From assembly GCF_030247195.1 (NCBI RefSeq), contig NC_080671.1, forward strand, positions 73,779,412-73,843,411: 64,000 bases of DNA, read 5' to 3'. The position numbers were made by a program, and so were the translations under genes. The notes beneath the pieces are model-generated. The model did no database searches. It was not told the DNA's origin and saw only the letters and a list, made by a program, of their open reading frames with translations. Origin of the DNA: Topomyia yanbarensis (taxonomy: Eukaryota; Arthropoda; Insecta; Diptera; Culicidae). Position 1 is the stretch's first letter; every line of letters starts with the position of its first letter. Of the stretch, positions 1-24,074 are shown in pieces.

Positions 1-389
1 CAACTACTGTTCCTATTAACGAAACACATCAGTGAAGATAGCACACGAAAAAAAACAACTTTTGGTGAAACTTGAGAACGGTTGGCCCTCTCTGTGGTCT
101 CTTGGTCAGGGTCGAGCTCTCTTCCATGTGATAGAGAGGTAGCATTATCAAAACAAAAAATAAAACAGAGTGAAAAAAGTGAGAGCAATCGAAGAGAAAC
201 GATCAGAAATTGGAGAAGAAACAAAGAAACATAAAACATAGCAACAACATAGTTTCGTATTAGTGATCCGTGCCTATGCGCGTTTGATGCACGGACCTCT
301 GAAAGTGGTGCTCAGTAGCGCAGTTGAACTGATATCGAAAGTGCTAATTGTGTGTTGTGCTATTCCGGATCTCCAAAACCAGTGCCAAA
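1..389 (+). other. lft: Probable 5' UTR / promoter-proximal region of lowfat
   Basis: This stretch directly precedes the reconstructed lowfat start codon at 390. It is purine-rich in its second half (about 120-250), as is common in insect 5' UTRs, and holds no convincing coding exon. The + ORF at 263-451 overlaps coding exon 1 in another frame and is a shadow. No core promoter element could be placed with confidence, so the transcription start is unknown and may lie upstream of the window. Confidence 0.4.
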
Positions 390-12461
<12,072 letters not shown>

Positions 12462-15400
12462 ACGCTAGTTGCGAAAGTTGCTTAACATAAGATGGTAGAA
12501 TTCTCGATTGATGACCAATTCGAATTCTGGAAGTGCATCTCCTGTTATCATTGTATATGATTGATATTGGTCTCGTACTTACTTTTTGGAACCATAGCGT
12601 ATGAAAATTCCTTATTAATTTAATGGATTTGTTTTTATGCATTAATGATTACGTTTTTTGTTTGATATATAGTTTTATGATAGAAACAAACAAATCAAGC
12701 AGGAAGATTTTATTTGCAAGTAGCTTCTAATCCATAGCAAACAACCAGAACATAAGCTCAAGTAAATGTGATTTTATTTGCATACTCTCCATACATTTTA
12801 ACAGTAGCATTCAATAGCCGGTATCTGTGAACAATGTTTTTTAATTGGTGGTGGTGTTTATTTGTTTACAAGTTGACTGTTTCTCTCATACGTTCAGCCC
12901 TCGATCTGTCCCTATTACTATTAGTTTCACTATTCAATTATGATAGAAGACACAATCTACTTAATATTCTCAACTAAATGATATAAACAAGCGATAGCAT
13001 AGTTTAGCTAGTAAAGCAGCGTTTAAGCACAATAGAACCAACACAGACAAATGTACATACACTAACACCAGGTGGACGGTGTTGATCATAATTGTCCAAC
13101 TATTACTCAAACTATCAACGCATCGAAACTGTATCTTTCAAACATGGTTAAAGCGAACCTTGCAGCCAAGCTGACTAGAAAACATAAAAAAAGAAACAAA
13201 CATACCTGCTGGAGGCAAACGATTTTTTGATGTTCGAAAAATCTATTTATTCAAACAAAAATTGTGATTTTAATGAGTTGAAAAAATTAGTTAGAAAAAT
13301 TAGTGATTTTGAGAAATCGAAAATTTTAACTTATATTTACAAAACAAAATGCAGCAGTATATTTACACCTAAAAATTATTTTTTTAGAAAATGTTTTTAT
13401 TTGTAATTACAAAATATCGTTTCGGCCAAATTTATTCCTAAAATTTAGACGAAAATTGTGATTTATGCGTAAACTAAATTTTAACATATTTTAAATGTAT
13501 TGGATAACCAACCAACAGTGTTACAGTGGTGTTTTACTGATTATTAGGGAAAGTGAATACTAAGTTGGCACGAAAAACATTCGCCGTGAGTTCCAATGGA
13601 ATCGCCGACTGTTTACCAGTTATTATGATCTTCGACTCTGAGTGTTTTTTATGATAACAGCATGGTTCTGCCGACTATTTTCAACCGAACATGTAAAATA
13701 CAGTTTTAGCACATAAAGCGCGAATAAATAGTTTCATTTTGAATACAACTAACATAGCTCAACTAATTATTTAGAATAGAGAAACCTGTCGGAAGAATCT
13801 ACGACTACATATCAATCCCATTTGCGTTCCAATGAAACTAAGAATACGAGCAATGCAGTTTAGTATAGCATTTTCGCTATTTTATAAATATGAAGTTAAT
13901 GCAGTAAACATATTCGTGTAGTGAACCTCAAACACATTGATCTTTCATTCTCTTTTCATTTAAAAAAACGTCATTTTATTGCATATATTAAGTCCTTTCT
14001 TCTTCTGATTGAGTTTGCTAAAACGCTCCCTACTGGTGGCGACCTTTGATTTTTTGAAAAATGGGCCGATTTTAAGTAAAATTGTCCTGAAATGTCTTAT
14101 CAAAAATCATACTGTTCTACAAAATAAAATAATTTAAGTTTTCTTAGTCCGCATTTTGTTATTCATTAAATAGAAGGAAATGATGAACAATGGTGTCCGT
14201 TTACATCTAGTACATCAGTATCAGTTTCTATGACCATTTGACTATATTTTTTAATTATTTAGTATTTTAATAACCGCCTAGCGGTGTTAAAAATAATGAA
14301 AATTTAAAAAAAAAATATGTCGAGATAATGGCAAGTTGCGGCGTATATTTAAATGCTGTATCGAATGGCGTATTCAGACTTTGTTTATAAGGTCGCATGT
14401 CCATGTTAGGTACCTTAAAGTGAAATAAAATGCAAAAGAGTGATGGGAATGTTGAAAAACTGTTCCTTGCTGTTTCGAATAGTCAATTTTGGATGCAACG
14501 CATCTTCGCAAACAATCATTTCGATGAATATGCTTCCTAGAAGTAATTATACAGAATTAATTCTTCAAAAAATAGAGACTTTAGGTGTCATTAGCAAAGC
14601 TTTCGTTATTTTTAGAATTAATGGTGCAGGAAAAAATCATCAAATGCTCATTTAACCCTATCCTGACGTACTAAAGACAAGCGGAAAACGCCATTTTTCT
14701 TCCTCTTCCTTCTATTATCCGAAAAAACACTATGCGGTCTATGCAAACGTCGTTATATGACAAAAACTTACATAACTCCCATTAGTGTATAGCTACAACA
14801 CTTTCTTCAATAATCTTACACCCCTATTTACATTTATTTGAAGTATTCAACCTAGAGCCAAAGCTTAACGAAAATCAAAGAAATCTATCCGGTAATACCG
14901 GGAGTCAAATGACACACTCAAAGGTAGAATTACGCAGTCTAAGTAAAAACAAATAGCGATAGTGAAGTTGTTGTTAGTTTGTCTCAAATCTTCAATCCAC
15001 ACTGGATGCAGAAATATTTGTAGACTGGGCTCGAAGATGTATGGGAAAACTTTAAAATGATTTAAATTAGCGAGCACAGAACTCTTTGAGTTCCTTGGTG
15101 TCCCAAATGCCCTGGCTATGCGCATTGCGTTCAAAGTTTGTGTGCGTTTTAATACGGGGAAATCAATCATTGTGCATTATTTTGTGTAAATAAATATCGC
15201 TATTTTACTCAATGTGAAAAACCAGCTTTATAAAACTAATAAACAACTTTGTCGAACACGGTAAGTAGCTGCGAGTCTTCAAAAAATAGTATATAAAGAT
15301 TTTAAAACTTTTGGTTCAAACCAATTACAAAAATTCATTGCTTCTTCCAACACTGCCAGTGTATCACTGACATCGACATTTTCAACCTAAATAATTGAGA

Positions 15401-15489
15401 ATTTATTCATCACAGAGATTTGGTACCTTTGAATGAAATATTCAGAACGGCTTGCTGAACTACATACACGTAGACAGAAGAGGAAAAAA
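12462..15489. other. lowfat 3' UTR followed by unannotated intergenic DNA
   Basis: The 3' UTR begins at 12462, but its end cannot be placed: AATAAA-like motifs occur only far downstream (near 13730 and 14423). The remainder is AT-rich with no coding exon, terminal repeats or duplicated segment recognised. Short ORFs at 14440-14655 and 14865-15170 (minus) have no features of real genes. Confidence 0.4.
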
Positions 15490-15542
15490 AAAGGGGGGGG
15501 GGGGGTGGCGTGTACTCCCCAGCCCATTTTAGACTATGATTA

Positions 15543-16594
15543 GGGTTGCCACCTCTGGAGAGGCTTTGACCCGGAAATTTTCACTGATCTGGGGGGGGTG
15601 TATTTTGAGTGGAACGAGACAGAAATGGGAATCAAAGCGATTGCTAGGCATCTTAGACACTTTAATCGCTTTTTATTACTACGTTAAAGTAAAGCTATAA
15701 ATTGTTGACGTTTGAGAACGATTTTATCGGTTTAATGTGGTGTAGTATTTCACTTCCCCGACTAAGTGCCAAGAATCCAAAAGCACCAGCTACTCTCACT
15801 GTGGAGGTCGAACGAGCATTGCTCTCCTCCACAACTAACAGGAGAAGGAGAGTAAAGGAGGCAGAGCTGCGACATCACACTATGTGGTGTCGGTTATTCG
15901 TCACCAACAAACTTTAATTTCGCAACAAAGGGGCAAAACCCACCTCCTTAGCCCAGTTAAGGATCGCTGCTGGAGTAGCAACAACACCACAAGAACTCGT
16001 TTGATGTTGACCTAGTCAGTTGGATTAGAACAAATCTGCCAGACCTTAGTGCAGCTGGTGATAAGCACCACTAAAAGTAAAATGATTTGGTAAAATTGCA
16101 GTAAAATAACTTTTTTACGCCATTTTGAGCGACTTAGTGGAATGCAACATTTCAATTGTAGCACATAGTGAAATATTACTTTCCTTAACCCTCCGGAAGT
16201 CGCGCATATGGCTTACCGAAGGAGCAGCCGCTGGTCCCCTAAGACGATTGCGCTAAATTTTCAGAGCAGCGTGCACTCAGTGCACTAGCGCGACTTCCAG
16301 AAGGTTAATTTGTAGTAAATTTTATTTGTTTTTCATTTTCATTGCTTTGTGAAAGAAATTAGCAATATTTGGTAAACTCTTCGCCACCTTGAAACGAAGG
16401 GTTAGTCGGGAAAATAAATCTAAACCAGAGTAATAGTTAATTTAGACTTTTTGAATATTTTGTAAAGAATCAATTAATTCCAAAAAAATTGAACCAATGC
16501 TTCTTCCCACCAAACCCGGAGAAATTGATGTAAAACCCGGAGATCGCTCCCGAAAACCGGAGTCTCCGGGTCAAACCCGAAGGGGTGGCAACCC
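15543..16594. mobile_element. TIR element of about 1.05 kb with GGGTTGCCACC ends
   Basis: TAGGGTTGCCACC begins at 15541 and its inverse ends at 16596, with TA at both junctions (15541-15542, 16595-16596). Just inside, CCCGG-containing motifs occur near both ends. A G-tract lies outside the left end at about 15493-15506. No transposase frame. The ends could equally be hAT-type TAGGG termini, but no 8-bp duplication was found. Confidence 0.65.
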
Positions 16595-16868
16595 TAATCT
16601 TAACCCCCTATAAACTGAAACGGTCGGTACGGTTGTCTTCGTTTCTTCCGGATTCAAGTTTCAAAACGATTCGTTGGTTAAATTATTCATTAAATGAATA
16701 ATTCAATCGCCGTATAATATTGAAACATCTTCAAACCCAACTTTGCACAGTAGGCCTGGTAAAACGGCAACACATTATAATATGATTCAAATAATAATGT
16801 TGACAAAAAACACTAAAGGCTAACTGCAGTGTTTTTCAGGATGCTTTGCAATACTGGCTGTGTAAAGG

Positions 16869-17284
16869 CACAGAGAACAGACGTCCAACTTCAGCATTCA
16901 ACTTGTGTAAAATCTCTACCGGTTTCGAAGGTAGTTCGGATATGTAAACCAGGTGTGCTATGTCGTCATGTTTTTTTGTGGCTGAGTGCTACAGAATTGA
17001 CAGCGGTTATTTCTCTACCCAGTCAAACTAGTCCGGAACCGATTCGGACTTCCAGCATGAATTCCAGCTCAAATGCGTCAACCAATAGAGTCGGTATCGG
17101 TTGTTTTCTTTGAGCTAGATTCCATGCTGAATCCATCCAGAATTTCGAACCGGTTTCGGAATCGATTTGACGGATAGTTGGGATAGGTTGGTGTGGCGGC
17201 GCTAGTGTTTTTCGTATATTAATTCAAATGTTTACACACGTTTTTTAAATATTTTTGTTCGATCATGGATGTCTGTTCTCTGTG
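16869..17284. mobile_element. 416-bp MITE with 19-bp TIRs and 7-bp duplication
   Basis: The ends are CACAGAGAACAGACGTCCA and, inverted, CACAGAGAACAGACATCCA (one mismatch). GTAAAGG flanks both sides (16862-16868 and 17285-17291). The + ORF at 16829-17113 runs across the left end and is not a gene. A related right end occurs near 63110-63127. Confidence 0.75.
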
Positions 17285-17412
17285 GTAAAGGTTAGAATAG
17301 AATAGAATAGAAATTTTTTGTGAAACCCTTAGAAGAAATTTAAATAAAATAATGGTGGATAATAATGGAGTCTTGAACCCAAAGCCTTAATAGCCTTGGT
17401 TTTTATTTTTAA

Positions 17413-18120
17413 CCCTAGAACGTTGCACTTTCGTTTTCCACCCTAGAACGTTGCACTGGGGTACAAATTAACCCCACGCGTTTGATCGCAATTTTCGCAG
17501 GTAAAAAAGCAAACAAAACAAATGTATAATACATCATTGTCTTCGTTCTTTAATTGCGAAAACAGCTGTGTAAGTTAATTTACGGAATTTATTGAATCAA
17601 TGATACATAAATTGGTTTGAACAAAATAAAAGTGAAAAAATCGCGATTTTGACTTTTTTCACAAAAATTACTATAACTTTGCGAATTTTGAACCGAATTC
17701 AAAAAAATCAAATGATTCTAAAAGTTGAAAGAATGGTCTCGAAAAAATATAAAATGGAATTTCGATATTTTTGAAAAAATGTAATTATTTTGAAGAGTTA
17801 AAGTTTAAAAATCGGGTTTTGGAAAACACCACGAAATGGAGTGGAAATTGAGATGAAAAAATAGTTCTGACCAGTAATACATTGGTAACACGCAACGTTA
17901 CTGTTACAGCAGTTATTGTGCGCAAATCATACTACCCCACGCAAACTTTGGCACCTGCTTCCACGAAGGCTATAAGCAAACTGGCTATACCACCTTTTCC
18001 TACTCTTACTAGGAACTCTAAATTGAATTATGGTTAGGTCGGTAAATACCGAATTCTCGTCGTCACACGGCTCCAAAGAAGGCGTGGGGTACATTTGCAC
18101 CCCAGTGCAACGTTCTAGAA
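17413..18120. mobile_element. piggyBac-type MITE with TTAA duplication
   Basis: The left end is CCCTAGAACGTTGCAC, preceded by TTAA (17409-17412). The right end, inverted, is TTCTAGAACGTTGCACTGGG, followed by TTAA (18121-18124). CCCTAGAA termini and TTAA sites are hallmarks of piggyBac transposons. The left terminal motif is present twice (17413 and about 17441), and the second copy continues with the same GGGG motif as the right end. No transposase. The minus ORF at 17927-18232 overlaps the right end and is not considered coding. Confidence 0.8.
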
Positions 18121-19003
18121 TTAAAGGGAACGGATTTGTCCTTGAGAATCGTCTGGTTAGAGTAAGGTCTATCATCTTTGTTAACATTACCTCAAGTGGT
18201 ATGGTATAAATTAGGGTTTGTTTGCGTTTCACTCAACCATCAACATTTAAAAATTATAAGGCCACTTTTATAATTATATTATTCAATTGAATTGGTACAA
18301 AGATATAGATTCCAATTCATATTCGTTCCATCGAATGCTGATTAGAAACTGAATTAATTAGTGGGGTACCAAGCTTAATACTTTTTAAACAGATTTCAAT
18401 AAGGCTTAAATCAGTATAATAAGCTCTTCTCCGAGAAAATAATGTGATCGATGTGACCCCTACATATTAATATTTCCTTCTTTCGTTGCGTTTACATCAC
18501 TTCAGCCACACCGCTGAATCATTTTGGCATTCATTTTACAATTTTATTGGCCCTGGGATACTGACTACGTTTTTCAAACAAAACCACACTGAACATACAG
18601 TAAGATTCCGTTTTTGGCACGTTCCATTTTTGGCATGCTCCCATTTGAGCATACTCCGATTTTGGCAACAGATGGGTTCCGTTTTTGGCAACATTTATGT
18701 ACAACAAATAAGTTTGACTTTATTTCCAAACATGGGAGTCATATTAACCCTCAAAGGCGCAAATCATTTTTTTTTTTCAAATTTTGTTAAAATTATCTCA
18801 TAGTTTCAATACGTTACTGTCATAATTTTGAGATGTTTTCGCAATGTTTTTTTTAAAACAGCGTTAAGCATTTAAGGGTTAACTATATTTTACACTATAC
18901 GTGTCGTATTTAATGATTACAATAAGTATAGAAATGTATTATTTATGTACAATATAACTGGTAACAATGTAACTAGTATCTGACGGAATCAATTTTTACA
19001 GTA

Positions 19004-20299
19004 GGGTAATTTGGGGAGAGATGCCGCACATTTCTAAAAATCGATCCTGCATCAAAGTAAACCATTCAATATATGATGAAATCATTTTTATCAATTGCTA
19101 CAAGTCTTTAAAATACTATGAAATGGTTTTTGGTATGAAAAAAATTCTTATCAATTTTCCATGAATATTCTTAAAAAAAGGACATCGCGGGAGAAAAGCC
19201 GCATGTGCGGATGGGACGCCGCACCGTGGTCACAAACTGAAAAATTGGTGAAAAAATATTCTTTTAGCTCTCGTTGATGTTTTTGTGATTAGTTGTCTTC
19301 AGCTGAGTTTCATGAAGTTTGATTACACCTATAAATCGGCTAACAACTTCACTTTTCTTAAGGGGGCATTACCATTTCTAGAAACATTTTTTATTCAACA
19401 TTTTTAAAATATTTTTGTTTCGCAACCTTGCGAATCGGTCAAGTTGGAGTAACTTAAATAAGGGTACTATTTATTTATATGTTTGTACGAGCAATAATAT
19501 CTATGTGTTGGTAGGGGTTCTTTAATAGCAGTTTTGGGTTGTTTCTCCCAACAAAGAATTTATATAACTTAGCTTTGTTCTTGAAAGATTCATTTTGAAA
19601 AAGCATCAATTCGTTAAAATTTTCGTTTTTATCTCAGTATTGACATCACTACAAATCACGTTCACGAAAATGAGTGTCTGAAGCTTTAAAGAATTACCCG
19701 GGGCAACTAATACTTTGATACATATCGCCCGTTTAAATATATAAATAAATAGGCTCATAATCTTATATGTCACTGTGTTAGGTCCGCTAGTCTGTGGATA
19801 TACCTTATTAAGAACCTATACCTGACGTAAATGATCGTTTAATGACATTCCGAGGTGAAAAAAATATATTTTAGCTACGTATCTTCCGCCATCGAGTGCG
19901 GCATCTCACCCGCATGATGCGGCATCTATCCCAATTGTAGGGGAGGGATGCCGCACGACGACGTTTTCCTCTGAAATTATGGATGACCGTGCTCATGATC
20001 AGAATGCATTCTAAAAGGTCCCAGCAATTCAACTGATACACGTTTCTCCAAAAAAAATCGAATAATTTAAAAAAAACGAAATTTTAATGCGGCGCTGAAA
20101 AATTTTCGGCGCTCCGTGATGCAACTGGACGCACATAATCATTAATAAAATTTTCGTGAGTTAATAATAAGGATTATTTTACATCTCCAGTATTGTAGTT
20201 CTTCGAAAAATATCATATTACAGTATAAAAGTGACCCTATATACGAGATATAGAAAGTGCGGCATCTCACCCGACGCAGCATCTCTCCCGAAATTACCC
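19004..20299. mobile_element. 1.3-kb TA-flanked TIR element with reiterated GATGCCGC motif
   Basis: The ends are GGGTAATTTGGGGAGAGATG and, inverted, GGGTAATTTCGGGAGAGATG, with TA on both sides (19002-19003, 20300-20301). The word GGGAGAGATGCCGCA or its inverse recurs inside, for example near 19190-19225, 19900-19960 and 20255-20290. No transposase ORF. A second, incomplete copy is at about 27231-27757, with 27540-27700 matching 19860-20030 closely. Confidence 0.85.
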
Positions 20300-20959
20300 T
20301 AAGGCCCAGAGTCTGTGCCCTTTACGAGTCAAGTACAGAGGAATGCGCTACACTGCATAATAATACTAGTTCTGGAAAAAAATGAACAGAATCTTAATAA
20401 CATTGCGAGCCTCTTTCTCTTTCGATTTTTACGACGTCACTACAAAACTTGGCCCTAAATTTTCAGTACATATCGAAAGCCCGTATTTAGGAATACAAAA
20501 TTGATAGCTCCCAAATAGTTTGTTTTAGCTTTATGATGCCTTTGGCAAATTTGTTAGTTTTTTGGAATTTTTTTCAAATGAATGGAATTAGAATGGTCCT
20601 TGTGGTTAGGGTGTTCAAAGTATCGACTGTTTAGATGTGTGAAGTTTACCAGCGCAATTCCCTACAATATAATAACACAAATAAATTGAAGCAAGTTTGT
20701 TGAATGAACAAGGCTATCTATAATGGTTATTTTGTTATGATTTTTTTAAGATTTGGGGTGCGGTGGCTTTTGTTCATTAATTTTCAGAAAGAGAGAAAAC
20801 AGCCCCAGTAGCGAAATCAACACTACCATGCCGTGAATTGTTTGAGTTTTGACGTCTAGTGGACCGAAGAAAAACGATTCGAATTAAATGATATGTTACA
20901 GCGCCGTAATGTGGGACATTGTACTCGAGAAATGTGCGAAGATTGTGAGAATTCTACTG

Positions 20960-21687
20960 GACAGTGTCGCCTAGCCGTACAAAACTTCAAAATTTTATTT
21001 TGGATTTTTCATGATTTAACATTTTTCTCTGTTTGTAAACAGGTTGAATAGCGTCTCATCAAAATATTTAGTCTTGATTAATAGATTTATTTTACAGACC
21101 TTCAAAGGTGAAATAGATGATCAATTCTGGAAAAAACTGTATTCATTTTTGTTAAGATTCCGATTAGGGTCGAACTGATTTCATTGGTTATTCGGTGGAC
21201 TTATATTTGCCATTCAATTTAGTCGATAAAAGGCTTTCTTCTCAGTCACTCTTTCTGAAGAACAAATCATAAATCGTGCATCAAATTAAAATTAATTATT
21301 CAAAGTGGCTGTATTTTTTCGAAATAGTTCGAAAAGATCGCTTGTAGTTCATGACTCTTGCAAATTAGTGTCCTTTTCGAAAATAAATGTCTTGTTCTGC
21401 CTCTTTCTGCTCCGAGGTATGAAAAAGGTGAGTTTTCGTTATATGTCTGAATGAGACGCATGGTAATGTTTGATTACCCAGGGCTCGTAGTATAATTTAT
21501 AAATGTCTCCCAGCATTATCAACAATTGAAAAAATGTGTATTCTGCTAAAAATTCACTACATCAAATGTTTTGAAAATGAATTTTCAGATAAAGTGCACC
21601 TTATATTCGTAAATGTTGAACTTTCAAACCACCCTTTGACCCCTTTTGAGGTTGTGTCCGACTTTTGTATTTAAAGTGATCACTGTG
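20960..21687. mobile_element. Possible third element with 12/23 RSS-like ends
   Basis: Right end, inverted: CACAGTG (21687-21681), 23-bp spacer ending in AAAGTCGG, ACACAACCT (21657-21649). Left end: GACAGTG (20960-20966), 12-bp spacer, ACAAAACTT (20979-20987) followed by CAAA as in the other copies. The spacing rule is kept, but the first heptamer base differs, the body is not obviously similar to copies 1 and 2, and no 5-bp duplication was found. It may be an old or related family, or the left end may be chance. Confidence 0.4.
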
Positions 21688-21906
21688 CGACAACTGAATT
21701 TGATAAAAACATGAATAAAATCGAATTTTCTTATTTTTTTCTTTCATCTTATTACATTTTACGCATGATTAAAAATCCTTGAAACATTTTTGAAGTCTTA
21801 CGACTTGAAAATCCAAACTTCAAAAATAAGGTTCCATTTTTGGCACTGCTCCGGTTTTGGCAACTGAAAAAAATAAATTTCTAACCAAAAACGGAATCCT
21901 ACTGAA

Positions 21907-22154
21907 CTGCCCATTAAAGCATAAGAGTCCCATATTGAAAAATAGCAAGCCGAGAAAAACGCTGCTCAAGATTTACATTTTCATTGAGCCTTATGGATGG
22001 GACAACCATGTTTTGGTATTTTTTTCGATATTTTCTAAACAAATCTGGTAATCTTATTTGAGTATTGTGATTCAGTGGTCATACAGAATATAATCCAACA
22101 GATAACTCATTTTCGACAAAAATCCATATGGGACTGTTTTGCTTTTATGGACAG
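21907..22154. mobile_element. 248-bp MITE with CTGCCCAT ends and 4-bp duplication, copy 1
   Basis: It begins CTGCCCATTAAAGCATAAGA and ends with the inverse of CTGTCCATAAAAGCA. TGAA flanks both sides (21903-21906, 22155-22158). The body matches 49349-49593 over its length, including GAGCCTTATGGATGGGACAA. It inserted three bases from the end of the pogo-like element. Confidence 0.85.
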
Positions 22155-22468
22155 TGAACTACACTGTTCATATTTGCATGAAAATGCATAACATAAACAG
22201 ATGACGGCTATGGCTGGCGAATGAAAACGCATTAATTTGAAATGGAAGCGTTCGGTTTTGTCATGAAAATCCCGGCAACTTGATGGTTAATGATTGAGGG
22301 AGATTTTGAATGTGAATCTTGGTTATGGTAGATTCAACTGAAAATTGTCATTTGAAAATGAAAATTTGCATTACTGGTTTACATTACCTTACATTTATGA
22401 AACAGGAAAAAATGTCGCATTGTTTGTTTTTCACAATAAATTGTATACAAAGTAGAATAATTCACAAA

Positions 22469-22474
22469 TTTATT
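22469..22474 (-). terminator. Candidate poly(A) signal of the CYB561 gene
   Basis: TTTATT on +, that is AATAAA on the gene strand, lies 24 bases after the stop codon ending at 22498. It would give a very short 3' UTR. The AT-rich context makes a chance match possible. Confidence 0.45.
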
Positions 22475-22497
22475 ACCTAATGAGTAATAGTTCCGGC

Positions 22498-23376
22498 TCA
22501 TCGACAGAGCCCCTTGAACTGGCCGTACATTGTCCTCACGGCTCCAATCAAAGTAAGAGCAATGACGATTGTTGTGAAGGAAATCAGCATATTTTTATTT
22601 TCGACCGATTGCATTCTTCTCGGTGAATATTCTAACGCTAATGAAACCATTCCTGAGAGAAAATATGTAGTCAGTTGGAGTACAATATATGCAAAACGAT
22701 ATCAACTGTTACTTACCAATGACAAACGCCACTATGCCGGTTAAATAGTGGCAAAGTTTAACATAGATGGGCCTGATAATGTGCTTGATCTTCACCGCAA
22801 AATATGACGCTATTCCGTTCAACAATGATAATACAATAAATACCATTGAAACCAGACCTACAATTAGAGTGAACGAAATTTAGCATAATCGTTGTTAGAC
22901 TAGCATTGCACGAATAGTGACACACCTGTTATTGCATGGTCCGATTTGAAATGAGCGCGTTTGTTCTGCTCTTTAACGTAAATCTCGATTCCAGTGCCAA
23001 CAAATATCGCTACAAATCCGATGGCCTGCAGAATCCAATGCAGGTGTCGTTTCGTCCCAGCCGTATTTAATGACGTCCATGAATTTGAGGAGTACAGTGT
23101 CAGGAAAGACTCAGCCATGAAGAAATGGTACTGAAAGTTTAAAACCTTCTAAGTTATCATCACCGCACAACAATAACACCCAGGCTAGCTTACACCGATT
23201 GTACAAAGAAACAGGTGCCACGTAAATAAATGCTCGAATCCATTCATGTACGACACGTAGGATAGATATATGGTGACATAACCGATCAAAACATGATTAA
23301 TCGTATTAAATAACACTTCCAGATATTTGACCGTTGATTCAGTAGAACTTGCTTTCGGTTGCTCATTTGGCGCCAT
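22498..23376 (-). CDS. CYB561D2: Cytochrome b561 domain protein (CYB561D2-like), four exons
   Basis: Exons on the minus strand are 23376-23194, 23130-22926, 22857-22717 and 22652-22498, all with GT/AG boundaries and matching phases, giving 227 residues. That is close to vertebrate CYB561D2. Six hydrophobic segments are visible. Four histidines fit the heme ligands of the family: His54 (TWHLFLCTIG), His92 (HLHWILQAIG), His126 (SDHAITG) and His166 (LCHYLTG). Cytochrome b561 proteins pass electrons across membranes from ascorbate to an acceptor such as Fe(III) or monodehydroascorbate, often in endomembranes. No DOMON domain is present, so this is the short D1/D2 type. The start at 23376 has a short polar N-terminus before the first membrane segment. 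Introns are 59-68 bp. Assignment to the D2 rather than the D1 subtype is by overall resemblance. Confidence 0.92.
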
Positions 23377-24074
23377 TTCGTGCGCAATAGAATATCTCAG
23401 CTGACTGGTCGCCAGCCGACTGCATGATGCTTTTTATAAAATTTACACTTTAATCGATTTGAATCTACTGATAGTAGGTATAGCTATCGCACACTGCTGG
23501 GTACGTGCTGCAGATCTAATGCATGCTTATCATGTCAACTACCTGCAATAAAATAACTGGTCGTAGGCAGACTGTCTGCAACTGACCATTCTCAATACTG
23601 AGAGATAGATAAGTAAACACAGGTGAATTACGAACCCGTGGATTTTTATAACGCTGTATGAGATGTGTAAAGTGTTGAAGAACTCGGTTTAGTTCATGTG
23701 GTAAACGTTACAAAGCTAAATTATGAAAAAAATATCTTACAATGCTAAGTTATGCGCATTCTTTTATCGTTGTTTTATTTGACAATGCTTAAAACATTTG
23801 CGTATTTGATACATTAAAAAAGGCGTGGGTAAAAGAACAGTTTTGTACCCTACGTATTTTAGAATTTATGATGATTAGCGCCAAACCGCCTGCTGATTTT
23901 TAAGAAATCCCTGAAGAGCCGCCATTTTAGATTTTTACTTGCGCATTAAACTACATTAATAACCTTGCCACAATTTCTCTGTTATCTCTTCGAAACGAAA
24001 AGTCTTTGTAAAAGGTTAACATACGTTGGATTGACATTGCAAAATGATAATTGGAAACAAGGATAAAATGCTTA
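23377..24074. other. Upstream region of the CYB561 gene, no other feature
   Basis: This should contain the promoter and 5' UTR of the minus-strand CYB561 gene. No core promoter motif could be placed with confidence, and no repeat or ORF of interest was found. Confidence 0.4.

Larger units (their letters stand above)
18598..21904. mobile_element. pogo/Tigger-like element interrupted by later insertions
   Basis: CAGTAAGATTCCGTTTTTGG at 18598 and its inverse (one mismatch) at 21885-21904 form terminal repeats of the CAGTA...TTTTTGGCA type known from pogo/Tigger-like elements; TA precedes the left end. Repeated TTTGGCA words follow the left end and also occur at 21835-21862. The interior holds the complete TA-flanked element at 19004-20299 and the RSS-like end pair at 20960-21687. 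The right TA is missing and a MITE starts three bases further on. No transposase frame is visible. Confidence 0.55.

Noticed and set aside
15493..15506. Run of G bases
   Set aside because: Simple homopolymer, possibly an assembly soft spot; no function inferred.
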